Assembly (NCBI RefSeq): GCF_017676345.1 | Contig: NZ_JAFFZM010000039.1 | Coordinates: 1-36,637, forward strand | Reading direction: 5' to 3' | Origin: Streptomyces smyrnaeus | GTDB lineage: Bacteria > Actinomycetota > Actinomycetes > Streptomycetales > Streptomycetaceae | DNA length: 36,637 nucleotides | Shown here: in pieces, positions 7,363 to 16,192 of the stretch | How positions within the stretch are numbered: position 1 is the first letter of the stretch | Layout of the letters: every line of letters starts with the position of its first letter | The notes under the pieces: generated by a model | What the model was told of the DNA's origin: nothing | Databases searched by the model: none | What the model saw: only the letters and a program-made list of their open reading frames with translations | Position numbers and translations under genes: made by a program

Positions 7363-8724
7363 ATGTCCCGTTCCCGTACGGCGGCGTTCGCCGCCGTGTC
7401 CCTCTCGGTCGCGCTGGCGGTCGGCGGCTGCGGCTCGGACGACCAGGACGACGGGGGCGGCGACGCCTCGGCCGCCGCGTCGGCCCCCGAGGCCGAGCTC
7501 TCGCACAAGGTGCCGATGGCCAAGGTGAGCGAGATGGCCGGCGCCCAGGGAATGTGGACGACCGGCAGCCATTTCGTGAAGGCCGATCTGAAAAAGATCG
7601 TCGGCTATCCGCTCGACGGAGGAAAGCCCGCCTGGACGGTGCCGCTGAGCGGGGAGATCTGCTGGTCCTCCCCCGAACCCACCGAGGACGGTCTGATAGC
7701 CGTCGTCTACGAGAACGACAAGAAGGATCCCTCCGTCTGCACCGAGGTCGGCCTCGTGGACCTGAAGCAGGGCAGACTGCGCTGGCACCGGCAGGCGCTG
7801 GAGGACGGGTCCGCCGCGATGTTCGACGAGGTGACCATCGGCGGCGGCACGGTCGCCGCGGGCGGCACCAGCGGCAGCGCGGGCTGGACCGTGGGCGGCC
7901 GTCAGCTGTGGGGCCCCTCCTCGGACACCCGCTGCCCGGCAGACGGCTACGCCGGAAGCGGCGACAAGCTCATCGCCGTACGCGACTGCGGTACGACGGA
8001 CAACCCCAGGCTCAAGGTGCAGACGGTCGACCCCCGCACCCGCGCCGCCGACTCCACCTTCTCGCTGCCCGCCGGGACCGAGAACGTGCACGTCGTCTCC
8101 GCCGACCCGCTGGTGCTCGCCGCCGACGACGGCAAGGCGCAGGGCGGCTCCGGAGTCTCCGAGTTCCTGTCCGTGGACGACAGCACGGCACGCGGCCGGC
8201 TGCTCGCCACGATCCCCACGACGGGCGGCAAGTACGGCAAGTACGACGTGGACTGCCCGGCGACCGAGATCACCGACTGCAAGCAGGTCGCGGTCGGCAA
8301 GGAAGCCGGTGCGCTGTACCTGGGCACGGAGAAGCCGGTGAAGGCCGGCTCCGAGGCGAAGAACGACGTCGTCGCACTCGATCTGCGGACCGGCAAGCGC
8401 AAGGCCCACGTCGAGGGCTCAAACGTGGGCGCGATGACCCCGATCGGGCTCGACAAGAAGGGCAACGTGCTGGCCTACCAGAAGGCCAACACCTACCGCG
8501 AAGAGGGCGGCGCGGTGTGGCGGCTGGACGCCCGCACCCTGAAGAAGACTCCGCTGCTGCGCAACAACGGCTCCGACTACAAGATCGAGACCTCCTTCGA
8601 GATCGGCGACTCCCGTGCGCTGTACGCGGCAGGCCGGCTGTATCTGGGCGCCGACGACGTGAGCGAGCCCTCCTCGACCGGGCTGCCGACGCCGCTGGCG
8701 GCGGTCTACAGCACGAAGGGCTGA
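7363..8724 (+). CDS. PQQ-like beta-propeller lipoprotein
   Basis: A 453-residue exported lipoprotein. The signal peptide has an Arg-rich start (MSRSRTAAF), a hydrophobic core and a VGGC lipobox with the anchoring Cys near residue 23, followed by an Asp/Gly/Ala-rich spacer. The mature part repeats short units such as VGYPLDGGKPAWTVPLSG, GLVDLKQGRLRWHRQ, VALDLRTGKRKAHVEG and WRLDARTLKKTPLL, the x-D-x-x-T/Q-G-x-x-x-W pattern of PQQ-like (WD-like) beta-propeller blades. No PQQ-dehydrogenase catalytic residues are evident, so it is more likely a binding or scaffold protein on the outer face of the membrane. It stands alone, with AGGAG 7 nt before the ATG. Its ligand is unknown. Confidence 0.75.
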   Translation: MSRSRTAAFAAVSLSVALAVGGCGSDDQDDGGGDASAAASAPEAELSHKVPMAKVSEMAGAQGMWTTGSHFVKADLKKIVGYPLDGGKPAWTVPLSGEICWSSPEPTEDGLIAVVYENDKKDPSVCTEVGLVDLKQGRLRWHRQALEDGSAAMFDEVTIGGGTVAAGGTSGSAGWTVGGRQLWGPSSDTRCPADGYAGSGDKLIAVRDCGTTDNPRLKVQTVDPRTRAADSTFSLPAGTENVHVVSADPLVLAADDGKAQGGSGVSEFLSVDDSTARGRLLATIPTTGGKYGKYDVDCPATEITDCKQVAVGKEAGALYLGTEKPVKAGSEAKNDVVALDLRTGKRKAHVEGSNVGAMTPIGLDKKGNVLAYQKANTYREEGGAVWRLDARTLKKTPLLRNNGSDYKIETSFEIGDSRALYAAGRLYLGADDVSEPSSTGLPTPLAAVYSTKG

Positions 8725-8728
8725 CCGC

Positions 8729-8790
8729 CGCCCGGCCCCGGGCCGGGACCCGAGAGTCCGGCGGATCCGACGACGGCCGGGGCCCGGGCG
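8729..8790. terminator. GC-rich imperfect hairpin between convergent genes
   Basis: Bases 8729-8744 and 8775-8790 are imperfect reverse complements (CGCCCGGCCCCGGGCC against GGCCGGGGCCCGGGCG) and can fold as a long GC stem. The element lies between the ends of the lipoprotein gene (+) and the ATPase gene (-). It has no T run, as is common for streptomycete terminators, and could serve both strands. Confidence 0.5.
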
Positions 8791-8797
8791 TGGGGTC

Positions 8798-11700
8798 TCA
8801 GTCGAACCAGCGGGCGGCGGCCAGCTCCGCCGCCCGCGCGGGGTCCTCCAGCAGCGCCGTGACCTCGAAGCGGCGGGGCCAGGCCCCGGCCGACCAGGCC
8901 AGGGCCGAGGCCAGCCCTTCCAGGGTGGCGGCGTGCAGGGTGCCGTCCGGGGTGCGGCGCCAGTCGAGGTCGACGCCGCCGATCCGCAGCTCCTCGTGCT
9001 CCCGGTAGCGGTCCGGGGCGCCCGGCAGCAGTTCCCGCACCACGGCGGGCACCTCCCGCTCGGTGCCCGCCGACTCGGGCACCAGATGGGCGACCTCCTC
9101 GCCGGCGCACCGCACCTCCAGCAGTGCCGCCAGCTCACCGGCGTCCTGCGGAGCCACCGGCAGCAGCGGCCGGTCCCCCACCAGGGGGAGGGCGTCGGGG
9201 GCGTCCGCGACCAGCGCCTCGGCGGCGTCCACCACCTGCGTCGTCCCGTCCCGGACCGCGCGCAGTTCGTCGGGCAGCGTGAGTTCGGCCGGGTCGAGTC
9301 CGGCGGTGGCAAGCAGGGTGTAGAGCCCGTGCAGCTGCGCGGGGTGGACGGGGAGCGCCGGGTCGGCCAGCCGGCGCAGCAGCTCGGCCGGGCCGCCCGG
9401 CTCCGCGAGCAGCGCGGCGGCGGTCGTACGGACGCCGAGCGCGCGCAGCACTCCCTCGTCGGTGACATCGCCCGGGTCGGCCTCCTCGTACAGCCCGCGC
9501 AGCAGCGGATCTCCCCCGGAAGAGCGCAGGCCGGCCGGACGGCGGCCGTCGAGGACCGGGTGGCCGCGCAGCCACCAGGCGCTGTACGGGCGTACGTCGG
9601 TGACGGTGCCGTCGCCCAGCCGCACCCGTACCGGCGCGGTCAGCGCGTCCCGCAGCGGCGGGCGCGCCAGCAGCGCCAGCGCCTCGGGCCAGTGCGCGTC
9701 GTCCACCAGGTCCAGGTCGCGTACGGCGACGAACTCCACCGCGACGGGCGGCACGGAGCCCTCGTCGCCGTCGGCCGCCAACTGGTCGAGCACGTCCTCG
9801 CACCACACGTCCACGGCGTCCAGCAGCCCCGGGTCGTCCGGCTCGGGGTAGTCCCCCTCGCGGGGCTCGAAGCCGTCCGGGTCGAGCACCACGTCCTCGG
9901 CACGCACCAGGGCGAAGTCCGCCTGGACGCCGACGGCCGTCAGCGGCTGCTCGCCCCAGCGTTCGGCCAGCTGCGCGTCGCAGGTGGCCAGTTCGTCCTC
10001 GCGCAGCACGCGGGCGAACGGGGAGTCCGGGTAGACGAGTTCGGCGGCGGGCGCCGGCTCGCCGTCCTCGTCGGGCAGCGCCAGGGCGCCCAGCCACGGC
10101 TCGTCGCCGGGCGCGAGGTGTGCGTCACGGACCAGACCGAGGACGGTCTCGGCCAGTTCGTCGGGGTCGAGCCCGCCGCCCTCGGCGCCGTCCAGGCCGT
10201 CGTCCCACGCCTCCTCGGCGTCCAGCGAGGCGGCGACCGCCGCGCGTACCTGCGGGGTCGTCAGCACGGCGCGCGGGGTGGCGGGGGTGGCACCCAGCTT
10301 CTCCAGCAGCGGGTGCACGGCGTCCGGGTGAGCGGCCTTCAGCCCGAGCCGGGCCATCCTCTCGGGCGGCACGGCGCCGTCCGGGAGCGGCAGCAGCACA
10401 TGCCGGGGCCCGACCGCCGTCCGGCCGTCGGCGAGCGGCACCGGCAGCCCGGTCAGCCGCTCGGGGTCCACACCCGCGAGGGAGTCGTACAGCCGCCACC
10501 ACCAGCCCGGCTCCCGCTCGACGCCGGTGAGCCGGTCGACGGCCTCGCCCAGCGGAACGCGGGGCACCTCCAGCACCCGCAGCTCGGTGCGCCGCTCCAG
10601 CCCGGCGGGCAGCAGGCTGGGGAAGAGTTCGGACAGTACGGCGACGGTCGCGGCACCCGCGCCCTCGATGATCTCGGCGTCCCGGGGGCGCAGGGCGTAC
10701 GGCTGCTCGGTGTCGTCCTCGGCCGCCCTTACGGTGGCCGCGCTCGCCAGGAACGGGACGTCCGGGAGCCGCTCCAGCACCAGCGCGCGCAGCTCGCCGT
10801 CGAGTTCACCCGCCCCCAGCGGCCCCGGCACCAGATCGACGGTGCTGGTGGCCACGGGCCGCCAGTCGCGCAGCAGCGCGGCGTAGGCGTCGGCGGCACG
10901 GTGCAGCAGAAACCGGGTCAGCGGCCCCGGGGCCACATGGCGCCGGGTGGGCTCCAGCGGGAAGGAGGCCAGCAGCAGCGCGGGGAAGCCCAGCGGCTCG
11001 TCGGTCGGGGTCGGCGCGTGCAGACACGCGGCAGTACGCGGCTTGGCGGGGGCGCCCTCCTCGTCGACCGGCACCGCCCAGGTCACCGACCAGGTGGGCC
11101 GGGCCCGCTCCTCGACCGGCCGGTCGGCGAGCAGTTCCGGGTCGGCGACACCGCTGTCGCCCGCCAGCCGCCACCGGGTGGTGCCCGCCGCGGAGTCCCG
11201 GATGAGGACGTAGCCGTCCTCCTCGTGCCGGGTGAGGGTGCGGGCCGGGCCGTCCCCGGTGTCGATGACGACCTCGGCCAGGCCGGGCAGCGCCAGCAGC
11301 AGCGCGTCGTCCACCGCCGCCAGCAGCCGCCGCGTCAGCGAGTGCGCCGCCTCGTCGCGCAGCGGGAGCAGCACGGCGGTGTCGTACCCCGAGGGCACGG
11401 CCGACTCCTCGTACGGGGCCGGGAACGGCAGCCGCAGCAGCGGTACGTGCCCCTCGCGGTGGTCGAGCTCCTGGGCGAGCTGAGGATTGGCGGCAGCGGC
11501 CTGCCGCGTCAGTTCCCTGGCCTCGGCCAGCGACCAGCGCACGCCGTCGCCCGCCTGCCCCGCCGTCCCCGTGCGGGTGACCACAGCGGGTTCGTCGGTG
11601 ACGGCGAGGACCGCGGAGAAGCCGACGCCGAACCGGCCCACCGCGCCCTGGTCGGGCTCGGTGCGCTTGGCGGAGGCGCGCAGCGTGGACAGCGACTCGA

Positions 11701-11962
11701 CGCCCGCGGCGTCCAGCGGCTCCCCGGTGTTGGCGGCGGTCAGCCTCCCGTCGTCGAGGCCGAGCCGGAGCCGGCCAGGCACACCGGCGCGGGCCGCGGC
11801 GTCCGAGGCGTTCTGGGCGAGCTCCACCACCAGACGGTCGCGGTAGCCGCCCAGCGCCAGATCCTGCTCGGCGTTGGCGTCCTCGCGGAACCGGGCGCTG
11901 GACGCCGTCCAGGCGTCCAGCACGCTTTGCCGCAATCGCTCGGTCCCGAACGTGTCCCTCAC
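8798..11962 (-). CDS. Sacsin-type GHKL (Hsp90-like) ATPase, 1,054 residues
   Basis: A large cytosolic protein with an N-terminal ATPase fold of the Hsp90/sacsin/histidine-kinase class. The helix VVELAQNASDAAARAG (residues 45-60) gives the E-x-x-x-N box, AANTGEPLD (76-84) the first glycine region, and GRFGVGFSAVLAVTDEP (109 onward) the second. Proteins with this N-terminus in streptomycetes are called sacsin N-terminal ATPase-like. The remaining 800 or more residues are acidic and rich in Pro, Leu and Asp, with no domain I can name. The start is GTG at 11962, with AGGAGG 8 nt upstream. It may be transcribed after the DUF3027 gene, 207 nt upstream on the same strand, although a repeat hairpin lies between them. 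Its function is unknown; a chaperone-like role would be inference. Confidence 0.7.
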   Translation of the reverse strand: MRDTFGTERLRQSVLDAWTASSARFREDANAEQDLALGGYRDRLVVELAQNASDAAARAGVPGRLRLGLDDGRLTAANTGEPLDAAGVESLSTLRASAKRTEPDQGAVGRFGVGFSAVLAVTDEPAVVTRTGTAGQAGDGVRWSLAEARELTRQAAAANPQLAQELDHREGHVPLLRLPFPAPYEESAVPSGYDTAVLLPLRDEAAHSLTRRLLAAVDDALLLALPGLAEVVIDTGDGPARTLTRHEEDGYVLIRDSAAGTTRWRLAGDSGVADPELLADRPVEERARPTWSVTWAVPVDEEGAPAKPRTAACLHAPTPTDEPLGFPALLLASFPLEPTRRHVAPGPLTRFLLHRAADAYAALLRDWRPVATSTVDLVPGPLGAGELDGELRALVLERLPDVPFLASAATVRAAEDDTEQPYALRPRDAEIIEGAGAATVAVLSELFPSLLPAGLERRTELRVLEVPRVPLGEAVDRLTGVEREPGWWWRLYDSLAGVDPERLTGLPVPLADGRTAVGPRHVLLPLPDGAVPPERMARLGLKAAHPDAVHPLLEKLGATPATPRAVLTTPQVRAAVAASLDAEEAWDDGLDGAEGGGLDPDELAETVLGLVRDAHLAPGDEPWLGALALPDEDGEPAPAAELVYPDSPFARVLREDELATCDAQLAERWGEQPLTAVGVQADFALVRAEDVVLDPDGFEPREGDYPEPDDPGLLDAVDVWCEDVLDQLAADGDEGSVPPVAVEFVAVRDLDLVDDAHWPEALALLARPPLRDALTAPVRVRLGDGTVTDVRPYSAWWLRGHPVLDGRRPAGLRSSGGDPLLRGLYEEADPGDVTDEGVLRALGVRTTAAALLAEPGGPAELLRRLADPALPVHPAQLHGLYTLLATAGLDPAELTLPDELRAVRDGTTQVVDAAEALVADAPDALPLVGDRPLLPVAPQDAGELAALLEVRCAGEEVAHLVPESAGTEREVPAVVRELLPGAPDRYREHEELRIGGVDLDWRRTPDGTLHAATLEGLASALAWSAGAWPRRFEVTALLEDPARAAELAAARWFD

Positions 11963-12096
11963 GGCGTCGGCCTCCTCGGCATGTGCATCCCATCCCCTTG
12001 AGCCGTCCCCCTGCGGCGAAAGGGAAGGTTACGGCACACACCGCCGTAGCCCTGTGGGCCGTCTGTCGGCTGCGGCTGTCGTCGTGGCCGTGGGGC

Positions 12097-12152
12097 TACC
12101 TCCCGGCCGGAGGCTGGGGGAGCAGTTCCCCGCGCCCCTGCACGGGGCGCGG
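12097..12152. repeat. Dispersed repeat elements B and A in tandem
   Basis: Element B (CTCCCGGCCGGAGGCTGG followed by GGGAG) is joined to element A (GCAGTTCCCCGCGCC followed by CCTGCACGGGGCGCGG). A folds into a 9-bp stem, CCGCGCCCC with GGGGCGCGG, around TGCAC. Related copies occur at 17121, 18149, 18891 and 31079 in this window. Here the pair sits between two minus-strand genes and may also act as a terminator. Confidence 0.6.
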
Positions 12153-12169
12153 CCGTTTCCGCGAAACCC

Positions 12170-13003
12170 TCAGTCGCCGAAGGGGTCGGCGACCGTCTCA
12201 TCGATGACGGGCGGCGGGGGCTGCGGAGCACGCGGCATGACGGCGGCCTCCGAGTGGCCGCCGCAGCCGAAGGCGAGGGAGACGACGTGCCCGTCGGCGG
12301 GGCTGTACTCGTTGGCGCACACCCCGAACGCCTGCCGCAGCGAACCCGCCAGCGGCACCAGGAAGCCGCAGCTCATACAGCTGGCCGGGGCCGACTGGGC
12401 CATCGGCGTCTTGGAGCCGTGCGACTCCTCCCAACGGTCGGCGGCCGCGTGCAGCCCGTACCGGGAGAGCACCCGTGGCCGACCCATGCCCAGTTCCTCG
12501 GCGACCGCACCGACGGCGGCACGGGAGGGGCCCCGCGCCTCGGGCTGCTCCTCGGCGACCGGCGAGTCGGGCGGCGGCGCGTCCGCACCCGTGTAGCCGG
12601 GCTCCAGCCGCAGGTCGTCCGCTTCGGTCGGGAGCAGGTCGCCGGGGCCCAGGTCACCGGGGCGCAGCCGCTCGCTCCAGGGCACCCACTCGGGGGCCAG
12701 CAGCGCGTCGGGGCCCGGGACCAGCACGGACTCGTCGACGGTGACGTTCTTGGCACGGGAGGCCCGCGCGACGGTCACCGCCCAGCGCCAGCCCCGGTAT
12801 CCGGGCTCCTGCGCCTCGAAGTAGTGGGTGACCACCCGGTCCGCATCGGCGTCGGCCACCGCCTCCAGCCACGCGCCGACGGTGCCGGGCGCCGCCGCTT
12901 CCTCGGCGGCGGCCCGGGCCAGCTCCACGGCCTCGGCACACAGCCGGTCGGGGGCGCGCCGACTCCGCGCGCCACGGCTCGTACTCCGCGTCGCGGCACT
13001 CAT
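12170..13003 (-). CDS. DUF3027 protein with Cys cluster
   Basis: A 277-residue cytosolic protein that resembles the actinobacterial DUF3027 family. The N-terminal half has EPGYRGWRWAVTVARASRAKNVTVDESVLVPGPDALLAPEWVPWSERLRPGDLGPGDLLP, a typical signature of that family. After a Pro/Glu-rich linker come GMGRPRVLSRYGLHAAADRW and SCMSCGFLVPLAGSLRQAFGVCANEYSPADGHVVSLAFGCGGHSE. The C-x-x-C plus two later cysteines look like a zinc site. The tail is proline-rich. ATG at 13003 lacks a clear ribosome site. The gene is divergent from an MFS gene. The family has no proven function, and the metal site is inferred from cysteine spacing. Confidence 0.75.
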   Translation of the reverse strand: MSAATRSTSRGARSRRAPDRLCAEAVELARAAAEEAAAPGTVGAWLEAVADADADRVVTHYFEAQEPGYRGWRWAVTVARASRAKNVTVDESVLVPGPDALLAPEWVPWSERLRPGDLGPGDLLPTEADDLRLEPGYTGADAPPPDSPVAEEQPEARGPSRAAVGAVAEELGMGRPRVLSRYGLHAAADRWEESHGSKTPMAQSAPASCMSCGFLVPLAGSLRQAFGVCANEYSPADGHVVSLAFGCGGHSEAAVMPRAPQPPPPVIDETVADPFGD

Positions 13004-13311
13004 GCAGCACTCACAAGAATCGTCTCTCCTACGCCGTCGCGCCGTTGTCGGCGTGCGCTGCCCGTACGGCCACGAGTGGAGGGGCGGGGTCGGGGACGGA
13101 GCGGGACCGGGTGGCCGCTACGACGTCCGCGCCCGCGCTCAAAGGCCATACGGTGCGCACCGTTCACCCACGCTACCCCACAGGGTCACCCGAGGAATCC
13201 GCAGCCAGCCGTCCCCGCCCGCGCGGGTGGGGGGACGGGGACGGCGGCAGGACGGTCGAAGGAAGGTGGAAGAGGGGAACTGAACGGCATGTTTCGGGGC
13301 ACACTGACGGC
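13004..13311. promoter_or_regulatory. Divergent intergenic region, DUF3027 and MFS genes
   Basis: This 308-bp gap holds no gene I can support. It should carry the promoters of the two divergent neighbours. The best hint is CACACT at 13300-13305, exactly 6 nt before the MFS start codon, which would give a leaderless transcript. Otherwise it is GC-rich, with no repeat that stands out. Confidence 0.35.
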
Positions 13312-14826
13312 GTGCCTGTCGACAAGCCCGGCAACCGCAGGACGCGCGGCAAACTCAGCGGCGTGGGACGCGCCGCCGGTGTGCTGCGCCGCCCGCCTGC
13401 CGCGCTGGGGCGCCACATCCGGCGGGCCACCCACGCGGAGGGTGCGGGCGAGTCCGGGCTCGGCAAACTGATCGAACTGCACGCCGTCAACTCGGCGGGC
13501 GACATGCTCATCACGGTGGCGCTGGCCTCCACCGTGTTCTTCTCCGTGCCCACCGGCGAGGCGCGTGGCCGCGTCGCGCTGTACCTGGCCGTGACGATGG
13601 CGCCGTTCGTGCTCCTCGCGCCGGTGATCGGTCCGCTGCTGGACCGCGTCCCGCACGGGCGGCGCGCCGCGATGGCCGCCGCGATGACGGCCCGCGCGGT
13701 GCTCGCGCTGACCATGGCGGGCGCCGTGGCGACAGGCGGCCTGGAGCTCTACCCGGCGGCACTGGGCGTGCTGGTCTCCTCCAAGGCGTACGGAGTCGTC
13801 CGGTCCGCCGTGGTGCCGCGGCTGCTGCCGCCCCGGATCTCCCTGGTCAAGGCCAACTCCCGGGTCACCCTCGCCGGGCTGCTGGCCACCGGTGCCGCCG
13901 CCCCCGCCGGGGCGGGTCTGCATCTGCTGGGCGAACAGTGGCCGCTGTACGGAGCGGTCGCGGTCTTCCTCCTCGGGACGTTCCTGTCCTTCTCCCTGGA
14001 CCACAAGGTCGACTCCGCCAAGGGTGAGCGTCCGGCGCGGCTGGCCCCGCTGGCGCCGGTGATGCCCGTACCGCCCCCTTCGTCGTCCGAGGGCCCCAGG
14101 GCGTCGGAGGCGTCTTCGGCTCCTTCGGCATCCCCGGCGCCTTCGGACTCCTCGGCGCCGCCTGAGTCGGAGTCCACGGCGCGGGGCGGGCAGGAAGGCC
14201 CGCGGAACGGAAAGCAGCCGGGCCCCCGTCCCGGGTTGCGTACCGTCGGCGTCTCCGTACTCAGCGCGCTGTTCGCGAACTCCGCGCTGCGTGCCCTCTC
14301 CGGCTTCCTCACCTTCTTCCTCGCCTTCCTGCTGCGCGAGCACCCCCTCGACGGGCTGGGGGCCGCCGTCTCGCTGGGGTTGGCCGGTATCGCGGCGGGC
14401 GGCGGCAACGCGCTGGGCACCGCCATCGGCGCCTGGCTGCGGGCCCGCGGGCCGGAGGTGATCATCACCTGTGTGCTGTTCTGCGCGCTCGGCGCGACGA
14501 TCGCCGCCGCCGCGCTGTACGGCATCGTCACCGTCACCCTCGTCGCCGCCACCGCCGGAATCGTGCAGGCGCTCGGCAAGCTGTCGCTGGACGCGCTCAT
14601 CCAGCGCGACGTGCCCGAGGCGGTCCGCACCTCGGCCTTCGCCCGTTCCGAGACGCTGATGCAGATGTCCTGGGTGGTCGGTGGCGCGCTCGCCATGGCC
14701 CTGCCGCTGATCGGATGGCTGGGGATGGCGGTCGCGGCCTGTGTGGTGGCCGCCGGGGTGCTCACCTCCGTCCGCGGACTGCTGGGCGCGGCCCGCCGCG
14801 GCACGCCCAACCCCCGCGTCGCCTGA
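13312..14826 (+). CDS. MFS transporter with disordered central loop
   Basis: A 504-residue inner-membrane protein with two bundles of hydrophobic helices. The first half has the segment GDMLITVALASTVFFSVP and the helix-2/3 loop IGPLLDRVPHGRR, the usual position of the MFS motif. The halves are joined by about 75 residues rich in Ser, Pro, Ala and Glu (roughly 240-315), longer than the usual MFS central loop and likely disordered. The start is taken as GTG at 13312, which precedes a basic N-terminus (PVDKPGNRRTRGKLSG). No strong ribosome site is seen, but CACACT lies 6 nt upstream. It is divergent from DUF3027 and upstream of the lipoprotein and mqn genes. Its substrate is unknown. Confidence 0.75.
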   Translation: MPVDKPGNRRTRGKLSGVGRAAGVLRRPPAALGRHIRRATHAEGAGESGLGKLIELHAVNSAGDMLITVALASTVFFSVPTGEARGRVALYLAVTMAPFVLLAPVIGPLLDRVPHGRRAAMAAAMTARAVLALTMAGAVATGGLELYPAALGVLVSSKAYGVVRSAVVPRLLPPRISLVKANSRVTLAGLLATGAAAPAGAGLHLLGEQWPLYGAVAVFLLGTFLSFSLDHKVDSAKGERPARLAPLAPVMPVPPPSSSEGPRASEASSAPSASPAPSDSSAPPESESTARGGQEGPRNGKQPGPRPGLRTVGVSVLSALFANSALRALSGFLTFFLAFLLREHPLDGLGAAVSLGLAGIAAGGGNALGTAIGAWLRARGPEVIITCVLFCALGATIAAAALYGIVTVTLVAATAGIVQALGKLSLDALIQRDVPEAVRTSAFARSETLMQMSWVVGGALAMALPLIGWLGMAVAACVVAAGVLTSVRGLLGAARRGTPNPRVA

Positions 14827-14886
14827 TGCCCGCGGCACGCCGCACCCCCGCGTCGTACAGCGGTGCGGGCCCGATAGCCTGCCCGC

Positions 14887-15408
14887 ATGAGCAAGCTCGC
14901 GCGGCAGGGCCGCATGTCGTCACAGTCGCGGCGGGGCGTGCGCGCCGCCACCGCCCTCGGTGCCGTCTCGCTCGGCCTCGTCGCCCTCTCGGCGTGTGAG
15001 CAGCCGAGCCCGATGGTGACCGCGACGGTCGGTGCGGACTCGGTCTCCACCGAAGCTGCCTGCTACAACGACGGGAAGGCCATCCCGCAGGACGAGGTGC
15101 GCAAGTGCCTCGCCAAGAAGGCCGAGAAGTCGATCTCCGTCGACACGAGCGAGGAGCTGCGGCTCGGCGTCGACCCGAAGACGGCCGAGGACGGGTGGCT
15201 CGTCCTCGTCGACGGCAAGCGCGCGACCCCCGAGCCGCTGAAGAAGACCTACTTCTCCTTCTCGGGTGAGGCCTTCTTCCAGGAGCAGTCGGCCTCCGGT
15301 CAGCCCGCGGCACCGAAGAAGAGCGCCCAGGTGACCCTCGTGCAGGTCTCCGACGGCGAGTTCAACGGCATCTGGCACGTCAATCTGAAGAACGCCGCGA
15401 GCGAGTAG
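14887..15408 (+). CDS. DUF2771-like lipoprotein
   Basis: A 173-residue exported lipoprotein. It has a basic start, a hydrophobic stretch (ALGAVSLGLVAL) and an LSAC lipobox with the anchor Cys near residue 37. The mature part has a pair of further cysteines (ACYNDG and VRKCLAKK) that could form a disulfide, and a compact alpha/beta-looking body ending VSDGEFNGIWHVNLKNA. It resembles small streptomycete lipoproteins annotated as DUF2771, of unknown function. TAGCCT ends 6 nt before ATG 14887, which suggests a leaderless mRNA; ATG at 14914 is an alternative that would shorten the basic region. It lies 60 nt after the MFS gene and 70 nt before mqnB. Confidence 0.65.
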   Translation: MSKLARQGRMSSQSRRGVRAATALGAVSLGLVALSACEQPSPMVTATVGADSVSTEAACYNDGKAIPQDEVRKCLAKKAEKSISVDTSEELRLGVDPKTAEDGWLVLVDGKRATPEPLKKTYFSFSGEAFFQEQSASGQPAAPKKSAQVTLVQVSDGEFNGIWHVNLKNAASE

Positions 15409-15478
15409 TCCCGTCGTTCCCCGCCCGCCCCGGGCCCGGGGCGGGCGGGCAGGGGCCGACTCCCCGAAGGAGCGCCGC

Positions 15479-16192
15479 ATGTTGGCAACGTACCGACGGG
15501 TGCTGGTGGTCGCGGCGGTCCCCGCGGAACGCGAGGCCGTCCTCGCCGCCACCGGCGACCGCGCCCCGCACCTCGACGTGATCGCCGGCGGCGTGGGGCC
15601 CGCGGCCGCCGCCGCGGCGACCGCCGCGGCCCTGCTGACCGCCGCCCACCGGTCGCGCCCCTACGACCTGGTGGTGGCGACCGGCATCGGCGGTGGTTTC
15701 GCCGCGAACGGCATCGAGGTCGGCGACACCGTCGTCGCGGACCGCATCGTCGCCGCCGATCTGGGCGCCGAGACACCGACCGGCTTCGTCTCCGTCGCCG
15801 AGCTGGGCTTCGGCACCGCCGAGCACGCCCCGCCGCCCCACCTGGTACGGGAAGCGGCCGAGACCACCGGCGCCCGCACCGGGCCGGTGCTGAGCGTCTC
15901 CACCACCACCGGCTCCCGGGAGCGTGCCGAGCAGCTGCTGGCGCACCATCCGGGCGCGGCGGTGGAGGCGATGGAGGGCTTCGGCGTCGCCCAGGCCGCG
16001 GCGGCGCACGCGGCGGCGCTCGGCGAGGGGCCGCCGGTCCTCGAACTGCGTACCGTCTCCAACACCGTCGGCCCGAGGGACCGGGCGGCCTGGCGCATCC
16101 CTCAGGCGCTGGCGGCCCTCACGGCCGCCTTCGGCAAGCTGGTCCCCCAGCACCACACAGAAGGACTCCCGTCATGGACACGAACGCCATAG
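15479..16192 (+). CDS. mqnB: Futalosine hydrolase
   Basis: Cytosolic enzyme of 237 residues that removes hypoxanthine from futalosine to give dehypoxanthine futalosine in the alternative (futalosine) route to menaquinone. It has the nucleoside-phosphorylase/MTAN-like fold: RVLVVAAVPAEREAV at the N-terminus, IAGGVGPAAAA, LVVATGIGGGFAANGIEVGDTVVADRIVAADLGAE, and the nucleoside-binding VEAMEGFGVAQAA (the Met-Glu pair that contacts ribose), then ELRTVSNTVGPRD. ATG at 15479 has AAGGAG 8 nt upstream. The end of the gene overlaps the next one, mqnD, by 19 nt, so the two are translationally coupled. The product of an MqnC-type enzyme (not in this window) links the two reactions. Confidence 0.92.
   Translation: MLATYRRVLVVAAVPAEREAVLAATGDRAPHLDVIAGGVGPAAAAAATAAALLTAAHRSRPYDLVVATGIGGGFAANGIEVGDTVVADRIVAADLGAETPTGFVSVAELGFGTAEHAPPPHLVREAAETTGARTGPVLSVSTTTGSRERAEQLLAHHPGAAVEAMEGFGVAQAAAAHAAALGEGPPVLELRTVSNTVGPRDRAAWRIPQALAALTAAFGKLVPQHHTEGLPSWTRTP

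Noticed and set aside
8933..12001. 1,022-codon plus-strand ORF opposite the ATPase gene
   Set aside because: It is a codon-bias shadow. Its composition is dominated by Gly, Arg, Gln and Val without domains, and it lies entirely antisense to a gene with recognisable motifs.
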